From Elgaria multicarinata webbii (taxonomy: Eukaryota > Chordata > Lepidosauria > Squamata > Anguidae): a DNA stretch of 64,000 nucleotides. The notes beneath the pieces are model-generated. The model saw nothing but the letters and a program-made list of their open reading frames with translations, was not told the DNA's origin and did not search any database. Location: contig NC_086192.1 of assembly GCF_023053635.1 (NCBI RefSeq), positions 14,608,001 to 14,672,000 of the forward strand. The letters run 5' to 3'. Shown here piece by piece: positions 1 through 10,500 of this stretch; position 1 is the first letter of the stretch, and each line of letters begins with the position of its first letter. The translations under genes were made by a program, and so were the position numbers.

Positions 1-252
1 GAGATACTGCAGCGGCTGTGCATTCACGACAGGCTGGACGTACAGCACCGGGGCCTTGTCGTCGTTTACAACTTAATCCAGGCGGACCACGAGCTGGCTA
101 AGACGCTGGTGGAGAGCGAGATGTTGGAGATCCTGACCGTTATTGGCAAACAGGCGGACGATCCCAAGCGACAGCACGTCCTCAACGTGGCTCGCGAATG
201 CCTCGTGAAGTGCATGGACTACGGGCTGATCAAACCTGTGTCTCAGCCATAA
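1..252 (+). CDS. UNC45B: UNC45B, C-terminal 83 residues (partial, last exon)
   Basis: The window opens inside an open frame read from base 1 to a TAA at 250-252. It encodes 83 residues ending CMDYGLIKPVSQP. The ARECLVKCMDYG(F/L)IKPVS ending is what I remember for UNC45B; the paralog UNC45A ends differently. UNC45B is the striated-muscle UCS-domain co-chaperone that works with HSP90 to fold and assemble myosin heavy chain. This piece is the end of the armadillo-like UCS domain, which contacts myosin. The start and earlier exons lie upstream of the window, and I cannot see whether base 1 is at an exon border. In human, UNC45B lies on the same strand and next in order to PEX12 and AP2B1, which supports the call. 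Confidence 0.9.
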   Translation, partial: EILQRLCIHDRLDVQHRGLVVVYNLIQADHELAKTLVESEMLEILTVIGKQADDPKRQHVLNVARECLVKCMDYGLIKPVSQP

Positions 253-690
253 GGACGCAGGAAACCACGGAAATCTAAAACGCTGAGGACTAGTGAAGTG
301 AGGGGGAGGTAGAGACTGAATATGTACAGAACAGGCATGGCAAACAAAAAACCCAGCAACATTATTTCCAAAGCTTTGAGAATGGCACACACCTACCTAG
401 CCATCAGAATAATTCCTAGAACGTCGTTCCTTTCTTCCCATTCAAGTCCTTTGGCGTCGGGAGACGCTTCAGACGTCCGAAGCCATATTATGAAATGTTT
501 TTGTAGAGTGCAAAAATCACCAAATTTGTCTTTGAGAGGTTTATACACATATGAAGCTCACTGTCCATGTAATGTTTTTGGCTTGTTGGAAACACAGTCA
601 GATTTTTATATATGGAGTCGTTGGTATTGACGTGACTGTTGCTCGCTAAAGGGGGGTTGTTTATTAATAAAATAGTCACTGGGGATCCAT
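253..690 (+). other. UNC45B: UNC45B 3' untranslated region
   Basis: This AT-rich sequence follows the UNC45B stop, has no coding potential and reaches an AATAAA at 666-671. Cleavage about 20 bases later is inferred. An L2-like LINE end starts soon after. Confidence 0.6.
666..671 (+). terminator. UNC45B: Poly(A) signal AATAAA, probable UNC45B 3' end
   Basis: This is the first canonical AATAAA after the UNC45B stop, 414 bases downstream of it, in an AT-rich context. Its use is inferred. Confidence 0.55.
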
Positions 691-763
691 TGTAATTTGT
701 GTGGCTTTCTTCTGAATTGGTTAATAGGTTAATTGAATTGGTTAATGTCTTCTGAATTGGTTA

Positions 764-1110
764 CTTGGAGGAGGGCCTTCTCTGCTGTGGCACCCCGGCT
801 GTGGAATGAGCTCCCCAGAGAGGTTTGCTTGGCGCCTACATTGTTTTCCTTTCGTCGCCAGCTGAAGACCTTTTTTATTTTCTCAGTATTTTAACACCTA
901 ATTTAACTTAAATTTAAACTCTGTTGTTTTCATTTCATATTTTAACCTATATCAATTTTTGCTGTGTGGTTTTATCCTGGTCGTGCTTTTTATATTGTAT
1001 TTGTGTTTTTAAATCGTTGGTTGTTTTATTCTGCCCTTCATGGTTTTAATTTTTGTGAACCGCCCAGAGAGCTTCGGCTATTGGGTAGTACAGAAATGAA
1101 ATAAATAAAT
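764..1110 (+). mobile_element. L2-like LINE 3' end
   Basis: The start encodes the reverse-transcriptase C-terminal signature ([14 protein letters not shown]-like). It is followed by a T-rich stretch, the CCGCCCAGAGAGCTTCGGC motif and an (AATA)n tail. The same 3' end recurs about ten times in the window in both orientations. It is 5'-truncated, as is usual for LINEs. Confidence 0.8.
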
Positions 1111-1449
1111 TTTTGACAGTAAATAAAAATGATGTCCGGAAAATATCCCACTGCAGAAGGAGATACATTTGGTATTGTCTAAGTGGAACGAAAATTCCCC
1201 CCCTTCCTTGTTTCTAGCAGTAAATGGCCTTCAGATGTGTTGAACTACAACTCCTATCATCCCCTAGCCAGGAGAACAGGAAGCCAAGCAGGGTACACAA
1301 ACACTTTGTAGGCACTGGGACTTCCTTCTGAGTAAACGCACACAAACGTGGGATCAGGCTGGGAAAACCGCCGTGGGGGTTGCAAAGGGGTGCATGTACG
1401 CTTACCGGGGAGTAAGCCTCATTGATGACATGCAATGGCCGTGAGACAC

Positions 1450-1946
1450 GTTCTGGGCTCCACAATTCAAGAAGGACGCAGACAAGCTGGAGCGTGTTCA
1501 GAGGAGGGCAACCAGGATGGTCAGGGGTCTGGAAACAAAGCCCTATGAGGAGAGACTGAAAGAACTGGGCATGTTTAGCCTGGAGAAGAGATGGTTGAGG
1601 GGAGACATGAGAGCACTCTTCAAATACTTGAAAGGTTGTCACACAGAGGAGGGCCAGGATCTCTTCTCAATCCTCCCAGAGTGCAGGACACGGAATAACG
1701 GGCTCAAGTTAAAGGAAGCCAGATTCCGGCTGGACATCAGGAAAAACTTCCTGACTGTTAGAGCAGTACGACAATGGAACCAGTTCCCTAGGGAGGTGGT
1801 GGGCTCTCCCACACTAGAGGCCTTCAAGAGGCAGCTGTACAACCATCTGTCAGGGATGCTTTAAGGTGGATTCCTGCATTGAGCAGGGGGTTGGACTAGA
1901 TGGCCTTGTAGGTCTCTTCCAACTCTGCTATTCTATGATTCTATGA
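1450..1946 (+). mobile_element. CR1 LINE 3' end
   Basis: It encodes the CR1 reverse-transcriptase C-terminus ([13 protein letters not shown], then [20 protein letters not shown] and [20 protein letters not shown]). It ends in ATTCTATG repeats, the diagnostic CR1 tail. It is 5'-truncated; the open stretch at 1,517-1,864 is transposon-derived and not a host gene. Confidence 0.92.
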
Positions 1947-2087
1947 CTCCGCCCCCCGGGTTTCTGTGGGGCTTGATCGCTCAGTAAACGCAAAGAAGAA
2001 CGGGAACCCGAAGTGCGGTGGAGCGCTGTTCTTGCCTTTCCTCTATAGACCGCCTCGGGAGTGGGGGGGGCGGGGGCGACGTGTCAC

Positions 2088-2204
2088 CTGATCCCACTCC
2101 GGGCAGCCGCGATTGGCTGAGCGGGGAGTAAGGGCAGAATCCTTTCCGGCAGCCATCTTTTCTTGGGGCAAGATGGCAGCGTGGAACGTTCAGGCCAGAA
2201 GGAG
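2088..2204 (+). promoter_or_regulatory. Promoter-like block and possible first exon
   Basis: The block is CpG-rich. It holds an ATTGG (inverted CCAAT) box at about 2,111 and a facing pair of YY1-type sites, GCCATCTT near 2,152 and AAGATGGC near 2,170. A short frame from ATG 2,173 (MAAWNVQARR) meets a splice-donor-like GGAG|GTGAGA at 2,204/2,205. This is how many TATA-less promoters with a YY1 site at the start codon look. I could not link it to a recognisable protein. It might serve a non-coding RNA, or be the old promoter of something lost between UNC45B and PEX12. Confidence 0.35.
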
Positions 2205-3609
2205 GTGAGACGCGTGGAGGCATTTGTGGTCGTGGGAACGAATCCAGGCCAGAGCCTGGGCAGGGGGTGGCAAGAAAGGGGGGGAAAGTGATGGGGGGGA
2301 ACTCACAGCCTCTCCCCGCGCCCCCCAGAAATGTGGAACTACAGCTCCCATCACCACGCTCATTGGTTGGGGATGATGGGAGTGGCATTCCCATGCATCT
2401 GGAGGGCGCAGGGCTGGGAAGGCTGTGTGGGGATGGTGGGAGTTGTGATCCCACATCTCTGGAGGGTGCTGGTGGGAGGAAGGTTGGCTTTCTGCCTGGG
2501 AGTGATGGGAGTTGTAGTCTCAAACCTCTAAAGGGTGCCGGGCTAGGGAGGGAGGGTTGATTTGAATGGGAGAGCCCAAAGTCCTGCTTAAATCAGACCC
2601 CTTTAACATCTTGTTTTCACCAAGTCGCCTGTGAGAAACCCACAAGGGACATTTTTTTTTTTACCTTCTGCCTCCCCAATAGTATTCAGAGGTAGACTGT
2701 GCCTAGATGCGGAGGTTCTCTTTGGGGGTCTCCCATCTGGTCAGATTTGGGGTGGGTCAGGGTGTGTGTGTGTTCCCTGTGAGATATGCCAAAGGCAATG
2801 ATGAGTGAAGTATAATCTGACCTGGTATTGCTACAACTTCGGTTTTGGCTCTGACCAGGAGGTGATCACGTAATCTTCTCTCTGAGCAGATTTTGGCTGC
2901 CTTCGTTCGGACGGCGCTTCTGGCTGCTAGGTTTTCATCTCCACGCCAGTTGCTGGATGCATCTTACTGCTGGATGGAGAACAATGTAATCTTAGATTTC
3001 TACTCAAGATGCTTCAGAGAGCTGCTGCAGGTCTGCCTTCCCCGGCCTTCTCTCCAGATGTGTTACACTATTGGGAATTGTAACCCAAAACATCTGGCAG
3101 GCACCAGGGTTGAGAGAAGGCAGTCTTTCATAAACGTCGGGATTACTATAGTTTGAAAATAGTAGCAAACGTCTCTTTCTCTGTTTTACAGGCTGTGATT
3201 TTGGGTTGATGTTGGTGCGTGAAAGAACAGCAGAGGAGCCAAAAACGTGGACGACTCGATAGCAAGACCCCTTCGAGGAGAACTTCTCCCAGCAGATTCA
3301 GTTTTAATCCCAGTGCTTAAAACGACCTCGGCGGACGCAAAGAGGTGTGTGATCGGCACATAGAGCAGCCTTGTAAATAAGCCCACAAAAGTTACTAGCC
3401 TGTAATTTGTTTATTTTTTAGTACTCTGCCGATAGTGTAAGCAGCTTGTGTTTCTGTGCTGGCTGAAGGATTATATTATTGAGATTATAAATGTAACAGT
3501 AATAATAAACATAGGTAAATAAAATGTTTTGGACTACAACTCCCAGGATACTTGGCCATTAGCCAGGCTGATGGGAATTGGGCGCCTGCAACTTCTGGAA
3601 GGGACCAGG

Positions 3610-3781
3610 TTGAACGAAGCTTCTAGAGACAGACAGATGGAGTAGAGGGAAAAAGTTATTTCTAGAGTCAAAGAGTTTTCACAACCATTCCAGAGTTGAA
3701 CGAAGCTTCTAGAGACAGACAGATGGAGTAGAGGGGAAAAGTTATTTCTAGAGTCAAAGAGTTTTCACAACCATTCCAGAG
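3610..3781 (+). repeat. 86-bp direct tandem duplication, two copies
   Basis: A unit beginning TTGAACGAAGCTTCTAGAG starts at 3,610 and again at 3,696, with only one or two differences. The near identity means a recent local duplication. It is not one of the interspersed families seen elsewhere in the window. Confidence 0.9.
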
Positions 3782-4037
3782 AAGTCTCCTGGAATTAACG
3801 TACTGCTTAATTATTGACTGTGCTGTTTTGGTGCAAATTATTGCTCAGTTATACAGACAAGGCAGGTAGGAAAAGAGAGGGGGGATTTTGCCACTCAGCC
3901 ATGCAATGTTTAATGAACTGGGGTTTGTGGGTTTTCTGTTTTTTAAGGGAAGGGGGATTGATTGATTTTTAAAGGGAAAAGGTAGATCGTACTGAGCCCA
4001 GCCAATTCCATCTTCCAGGAAGGCGAGACCACTTGGC

Positions 4038-5201
4038 TTGCAGTACAACAGAACAGACCAAGAGCCAAGAGCTGGTTGGAGCAGTGGAACGAGTGAGGCG
4101 CGGACAGCTGAGAAAAAGCAGGATACAGCAGGCATTGCAATGGCGTCAGAGGAAAGAGCTTCCATGCAGCCATTTCAGGATCTGGTGACCTTTGGGGAGG
4201 TGGCTGTGTATTTCACCTGCGGGGAGTGGGTTCTCCTGGATCCAGGCCAAAGAGCGCTGTACGAGGAGGTCATGTTGGAGAATTACCAGAATTTGGCTTT
4301 CCTAGAAATGCCCAAACCTGACCTCATCTCCAGGCTGGAAGACGAAGAAGATCCATTTGTCCTTGGTTCTGAGGAAGAGGACATCAACAGATGCCACACA
4401 AGATAATGAGAATTATGGGAAGCCACCTGAGATAGCATTGCAAGCAATCACACACAAAAGGCAAAGAGGGATGCATGGAAATCGAAGGGGACCCTGAGGG
4501 GATATGAGAACCGAGTCAAAGAAGCGGACCAGGAAAGCCTCCTCTTCTCGTGGTGCTGATGGCCACCATCTCCTGAACCCCCATGAAGGCTTCAAAGGAA
4601 AGGGAAAGGAAGAATGTCCAGACTGGGAAAATATTCTCAAGTAAATCAGCCGTAAAGAGACGTAGCAGAATCCACACGGGGGAGAAACCGTACGAACGCC
4701 TGGTGTGTGGAAAAACCTTCGGCCAAATCCATCACCTTGCACGACATCAAAGTAGCCACGCAGAGCGTAAACCATATAAATGCGTGCAGTGTGGTAACAG
4801 CTTCAGCGATTGGGGGACCCTTAACATACATCAAAGAACTCACACGGGGGAGAAACCGTATAAATGCAGACAGTACGGAAAGGGTTTCTGCAGAAGTAGT
4901 ACTCTTAATGCCTGTCAAAGAATTCACACAAGAGAGAGGCCATATAAATGTTTTGAGTGGAAAAAGCTTCTGTCGGAGAGGAACTCTCTTCGCACATGAA
5001 AGAACCCACACAGGGGAGAAACCATACAAATGTGTGGCGTGTGGGAAAAGCTTCAGTCGTACGTCCATCCTTACTTCACATCAAAGAATTCACAGAGGTG
5101 AAAAACCATTTCTGTGTACGGAACGTGGAAAAAGCTTCTGTCAAAATCCTAACCTTTCTCAGCCTAAGTGTATTCACAGAAGGCTGACACCAGAGCAATG
5201 A
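4038..5201 (+). pseudogene. KRAB zinc-finger retropseudogene
   Basis: An intronless KRAB-C2H2 zinc-finger sequence. From ATG 4,140 ([18 protein letters not shown]) the KRAB-A box ([20 protein letters not shown]) runs straight into a KRAB-B box ([17 protein letters not shown]). These boxes normally sit on separate exons, so the missing intron suggests a processed copy. The KRAB frame ends in tandem stops at 4,404-4,409. Then come remnants of about seven fingers joined by HTGEKP linkers (4,620-5,200). Only two, starting [10 protein letters not shown] (about 4,778) and [10 protein letters not shown] (about 5,027), keep all four zinc ligands. Others have Cys to Arg or Tyr, or His to Cys or Pro, and the array changes frame near 4,955-4,970. 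An intact member would repress transcription by recruiting TRIM28; this copy cannot make such a protein. Confidence 0.85.
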
Positions 5202-5342
5202 ATTTTAATACTGTTGTTTTTATGCTTTTTATGTTTTTAAACTTTGTATATTTGTTTTTAATGTTTACTGTTTTAAACTTTTGTAAACTGCCCAGAGAGC
5301 TTCGGCTATGGGGCGGTATGTAAACACAATAAGTAAATAAAG
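5202..5342 (+). mobile_element. L2-like LINE tail
   Basis: It contains the CTGCCCAGAGAGCTTCGGC motif and an AATAAGTAAATAAA tail. It directly follows the zinc-finger pseudogene stop, so it may be part of the copied 3'UTR or a later insertion. Confidence 0.7.
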
Positions 5343-5589
5343 ATTAAGGTGGGGCAAAAATACACACACACACATGGTGTTTTGGCATTCATCTCTTTGA
5401 CACATCCAAATCTTCGCCCAGATGTTTTCAACCTCTGTTCTGGGCTTCTTCTAAAACTCAGTGTATTTTCCATCAGGACAAGATAACCAAAGAGGGGCAG
5501 GTATCCCTGTAGCATAACTGTTCCGCCACTGCAAAAACCGTCCCCTGCAATGCATCGCTGCATGGGAAGGGTTCCTAACAAGCTAAAAT

Positions 5590-5718
5590 CCAGTGAAATT
5601 TTAGAATGTTTTTAGGATGTTTTAATCATGTATGCTATGGTTTTAATCAGTTTCTAATGTGTTTTATATTCACCGTTGTTCCCCGCCTCGATCCAAGTGG
5701 AGAGGTGGGTAAGAAATC

Positions 5719-5758
<40 letters not shown>
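5590..5758 (+). mobile_element. L2-like LINE tail (second subfamily) with (ATT)n
   Basis: It carries the CCCCGCCTCGATCCAAG tail motif also seen at about 12,180 and 12,590. It ends in an ATT microsatellite at about 5,719-5,758. Confidence 0.7.
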
Positions 5759-5759
5759 G

Positions 5760-6340
5760 ATCCCAGGAAATATTAGTTTTCTTTCTCTTGGTTGACTATA
5801 AGTCACAAGGCAGCAATCCATCCCTTTGACTACAAATTTGGCAGAGCCAAACATCTCCAATTCACGTACATGAGAAGCAGCAAACGAGAATGTTTTCCTG
5901 AAACGTTCGGTACCCTTTTTGCCGTATGAGGAGATGTTCCAATCTGGGAAGTAGAATCAGCTGTGGGTTTAAGAATTGTCGACCTGCACAAAACAGGATT
6001 TGCTAGATTTTGTAGAAATATTAAGCGTGCTATCTTTTATTTTGAATAAAGCACTTTTACGTATTTCAGAGTCCTGGCTTTGATGGACTTCGAAAAGAGC
6101 CATGTGAGTGAGGATACGTTCACCTGTTGTATCCCTCAGCTGTAGCGTTGCTCAAAGACCTTCTTATTTGGCTCTTTGACAAGTTTATCCCCCCCCCCCC
6201 CCGCCCGCCCTCAAATGAGTTTCAAATGGATAATTCTGTTAGGCTGCTGGTGGTGGGTTTTTTTTGCTACAAAGATTTTGCATGCAATAAACCCTCCCCC
6301 AAAAAACAGAAATGCTTTGACAAACTAGTCTATTATTTTT
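5760..6340. other. Intergenic, no gene recognised
   Basis: There is no convincing coding frame or named repeat. An AATAAA on the + strand near 6,045 and poly-C and poly-T runs near 6,188-6,260 are the only notable motifs. Confidence 0.5.
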
Positions 6341-6349
6341 AAAAAAATG

Positions 6350-6417
6350 TTCATGGAAAATATATACAAACAGTTTAATTAAAAAAACCCAAACTGTTCA
6401 TGTGTATTTTCCATGAA
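6350..6417. repeat. Foldback hairpin, about 27-bp arms
   Basis: TTCATGGAAAATA on the left is matched by the inverted TATTTTCCATGAA on the right, and the inner parts CAAACAGTTT and AAACTGTTCATG also pair. It has a short AT-rich loop. Confidence 0.7.
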
Positions 6418-6613
6418 CGTACAGAAAACCATGCGGACTAGAGGCATTTCTATGGTTTGCAGCAATGTGCACAGAAGGATGTACACGCAAAGTAGGGGAT
6501 AACAGAACACTCAGGCAAATGATGGCAGGCTCCAAAATGCTTTGTCTTCAAGCAGAGCTGCCGTCGTGATTTCGGTTTAAATTTGAACCAAAAAACAGCC
6601 AATCTCTCACTCC

Positions 6614-6684
6614 AGTTATCTCACTCAGCTAACGTTTCCCCCAGCAGCTGAGCAATAGGGGATAATTAGCCGAGTGAGATAACT
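6614..6684. repeat. Foldback element copy A
   Basis: It begins AGTTATCTCACTCAGCTAA and ends with the inverted form TTAGCCGAGTGAGATAACT. It is related to the copy at 6,839-6,905. Confidence 0.8.
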
Positions 6685-6838
6685 AGGAAGAACATTCTAT
6701 TGTATCTCATTCCTTTTTAGTGAGATTTCAGGACACATCCCTATCCATGAGAAGATTGTCAACATGATAATCTGCAGGGGAGGTGTGCCTTCACGCCATT
6801 CCGAGAAGGAAGAAGGTGTGATCATTTTCTCTCTCACT

Positions 6839-6905
6839 AGTTATCTCACACAGCTAACCTTCCCTTGCTCCTCCGTTTCTAGGGGAAATTAGCTGAGTGA
6901 GGTAA
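6839..6905. repeat. Foldback element copy B
   Basis: AGTTATCTCACACAGCTAA faces TTAGCTGAGTGAGGTAA. It belongs to the same family as 6,614-6,684, with a diverged loop. Both lie just past the PEX12 stop and may be in its 3'UTR. Confidence 0.8.
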
Positions 6906-7105
6906 GGGAAGAATTCCCAACAGGCAGAGCCTGCCTGCTTACCAAGCATCTAGTATAAACAGTCAGCCAAGCTCTTAGCGGCCACCTACTCTGCCAGTAA
7001 AAAGTCCTCGGATGCCGCAGTGGATATTTTCAATCGAACAGGCCCGCGCCGGCGCAAACGCCACGTACAGCAACGCCGAGAGACAGAGGAAGCTGGCTGC
7101 ACCCG

Positions 7106-7505
7106 TCAGTTTTCAGGCGTGTATAATTTGACAAGGTGTTGAAGTTCCGTGGCATAGCCGGTGACGGGGCAGCGCTGGTGCCGCTTGACGTAGTTGTAGA
7201 TGCAGCGGTAACAGAACACAAAGCCGGAGGTGGAGAGGGCCGTGTCGTTGGCGCGGATTTTGTGGCACAGCGGGCACACCGTCTTGAGCCTGGGCAAGAG
7301 CGGGGCGTCCGCCCCGAGGTCCAGGTGCACGGGCGGTGGTGGGGCGGGCAGAGCGGTCAGAGACTTGATGGTCTCCTGGTTTTCAGACGAGTACCACCAT
7401 TCCAGGAACTGGAGGAAGAAGACGCCCACGGAGAGGCCGGTGGAGAGCGAGAAGGCCACGCCGCCCAGGGCTTTCTTCCCGGCGGACTGCGCCCGCTCTT
7501 TCAAG
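7106..7505 (-). CDS. PEX12: PEX12 coding exon 3 (RING domain, stop)
   Basis: It starts after a pyrimidine-rich acceptor CTCTCTCCAG (7,515-7,506), completes a split Ser codon, and encodes [16 protein letters not shown] through the RING (CPLC...CYRC) to the TGA at 7,108-7,106. No certain poly(A) signal was fixed; an ATTAAA on the minus strand near 6,380 is possible. Confidence 0.93.
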
Positions 7506-10500
7506 CTGGAGAGAGACAGAAAAGCATGAACAGAGGACTTTTCTCTGTGGGCAGCAGGCAAGGAGATTCAAACCCAGGCGAGGCCAGAGCACAAGAACAG
7601 GCTACCCGCGCTGAATTCCCATTCCGACCATCCCATTGCTGGCCCCTAGCTTTTGGCATTCAAAAACAGACCGTCCCGAAACCTGGAAGTTCCATGCAAC
7701 TATCTTAACTACCAGACAGTCCTCCAGGAACGGCACTAATCCCTTTTTAAAACGTCGTAAGTTCATCAGTGCTCTGTTAGTCCGTGGCCAACTAGCTGCC
7801 AACCAGGGACCCACAAGCAGGACATGGTGCAACAGCACCCTCCTGCCCATGTTCCCCAGCAACTGGTGTATATAGGCTTACTGCCTCTGATACCGGAGGT
7901 AGCACATAGCCATCAGGGCTAGTAGCCCTTGATAGCCTCCTCCGGGAATTTATCCAGCCCCCTTTTAAAGCCGTCCCAATTGGTGGCCATCACTCCATCC
8001 TGTGGCAGCGAGTTCCAGAGTTTAACTCTGTTGTGGGAAGTCCGCCCTTTGATTTGTCCTGAATCTCCCACCCATCAGCTTCCTGGGACGACCTCGTTGG
8101 ATTCTAGTATTATGGGAGAGGCAGAAAAATGTCTCCCCGTCCACAATCTCCACACCATGCCTGACTTTGTATACCTCTATCAGTTCTCCCCTCACCTCTT
8201 TTCTAAGCTAAAGAATCCGATCGGCTCTAACCTTTCCTCACAAGGGAGTTGCTTCAGCCCCTTTGGCTTCCCATGGGAAACCACTGTGTGAACAGAATAC
8301 TGGACCAGATGGACCCTTGGTCACAGCCAGCACGGCTCTTCTTAGGTTCCTAATCAAAAGAAGATAAAATGCAATCCAGACAAACCCCTGGAGGAGAAGG
8401 CTATCCATGGCTACTGATGGCTAAGTGCAACCTCCAGTAGCAGAGGAAGTAAGCCTTCATACACCAGTTGCTGGGGAACATGGGTGGGAGGGTGCTGTCC
8501 TAATCATAGAATAGTAGTGTTGGAAGGGGCCTACAAGGCCATCGAGTCCAACCCCCTGCTCAATGCAGGAATCCACCTGAAAGCATCCCTGAAAGAGGGT
8601 TGTACAGCTGCCTTTAGTGTGGGAGAGCCCACAACCTCCCTAGGGAACTGATTCCATTGTCGTACTGCTCTAACAGTCAGGAAGTTTTTCCTGATGTCCA
8701 GCCAGAATCTGGCTTCCTTTAACTTGAGCCCGTTATTCTGTGTCCTGCGCTCTGGGAGGATCGAGAAGAGATCCTGGCCCTCCTCTGTGTGACAACCTTT
8801 TAAGTATTTGAAGAGTGCTCTCATGTCTCCCCTCAATCTTCTCTTCTCCAGGCTAAACATGCCCAGTTCTTTCAGTCTCTCTTCATAGGGCTTTGTTTCC
8901 AGACCCCTGATCTTCCTGGTTGCCCTCCTCTGAACACGCTCCAGCTTGTCTGCGTCCTTCTTGAATTGTGGAGCCCAGAACTGGACGCAATACTCTAGAT
9001 GAGGCCTAACCAGGGCCGAATAGAGAGGAACCAGTACCTCGTGTGATTTGGAAGCTATACTTCTATTAATGCAGCCCAAAATAGCATTTGCCTTTCTTGC
9101 AGCCATATCGCACTGTTGGCTCATATTCAGCTTGCGATCTACAACTGAATGGTTCCCTGGTCGACAGCTGGTTGGACACTGTGTGATCGGATTGCTGGAC
9201 TAGATGGACCCTTGGTCTGATCCAGCATCAGGGCTCTTCTGATGTTCTTAAATTCTTAAACAGTTTGGGACCCAGTTACTTGAAGGACAGCCTTCACCCA
9301 TATCAGCCTGCCTGCACTTTAAGTTCGGAAAGAGAGGTGCTTCTCATTTCCCCCCATCGTCAATGCAATTAGGCAGGAGATCGCACGTGAGAGGGCCTTC
9401 TCTGCTGTGACCCCACACCTTTGGAACAAGCTGCCACTGGATGCCCGCCACATTCCCATCATTGCAGGCTTTTAAGGAGGCCTTGAAGCTATCTCATTGT
9501 ACCTTGGCCTTCTCGTGGCACGACTGCAGCTGTTGCTGCTATCTGCGTTCTTCTCGTTTCATCGTTGTTATGATTGCTATTTTATCGTGTCCATATTTTT
9601 ATTGCTTTTAATAGTTTAACTGCTTTATGTATTTTTATTGTTGCAAGCCGCCCTGCGACGGCTTCTGCCCCGAAAGGCGGCCGAGAATCGTTTTAAATAA
9701 AATAAAATCTATAGAAGAAGCGAAAATGCAATCCAGGCCAGGAGGTTCAGCTGTTATTACCGTAGTTCTTCGATTGTAAGACGCCATCGATTGTAAGATG
9801 CACACTAATTTCAGTTTAAAAAAAACCTAAGACACACCCGCGATTCTAAGATGCACCCCGTTTTTAGAGATGTTTATATGGGGGGGAAAGTGCGTCTTAA
9901 ATTGAAGAAATACGGTACTACAGCGCTACAGAGCACGGCGGTTTCAAGTCTAACTCACCTGCCCGACGGCTGTGGAGCTGCACGGGCGACCAGCCGTTTC
10001 TCCTCAAAGGCCTGCAGGTCTTCTGCCGTCAGCCGGACTAGCCGCACGCCGGCCAGCCGGAGCAGGGGCGAGTGATGCTGGGCCTTCCCCAGGATGTAGC
10101 ACAGCTGCTGGGACAGAAACCAACCCTCCCAGGCCAGGTTCACAAAGGGGTATGCGGCCAGGAAGGCCCGATAGCAGCGCTTCCAGCAGGACGACGGCGG
10201 GTGGATAGAATAGTCGTCTTCTTCCCGCAGCCGGGAGATCAGTTTCTCCAGCTTGGTCTTCAGGTAAGGGACGAGGACCAGCAAGCAAAGAGATCTCCAG
10301 TGGTGTTGCGGGGGCAGCCCGGCGGTGGCCGGACGCCCCCGCGGCTCGCCGCCCCCGCCTCGCAGCACGACCCGCTTCAAGCCGTAGAAGTTTTCGGGGA
10401 AAGAGGCGCTGCAGCCGGAGAGGTAGTGCTGCTGGAGCAGTAGGTCCAGCAGAGTATAGATCTCATCAAACCAGCGCCAGAAGAAGCCGTAACGGCCGGG

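Noticed and set aside
1517-1864. Open frame with a clear protein look ([17 protein letters not shown]...)
   Set aside because: This is the CR1 reverse-transcriptase C-terminus, repeated about ten times here. It is not a host gene.
2893-3156. 87-residue frame (AAFVRTALLAARFSSPRQLL...)
   Set aside because: No family recognised, and its phase does not fit the candidate first exon at 2,204. It is kept only as part of a possible non-coding unit.
4140-4406. Functional KRAB gene
   Set aside because: Tandem stops end the frame before the fingers and most fingers lack zinc ligands, so it is called a pseudogene.
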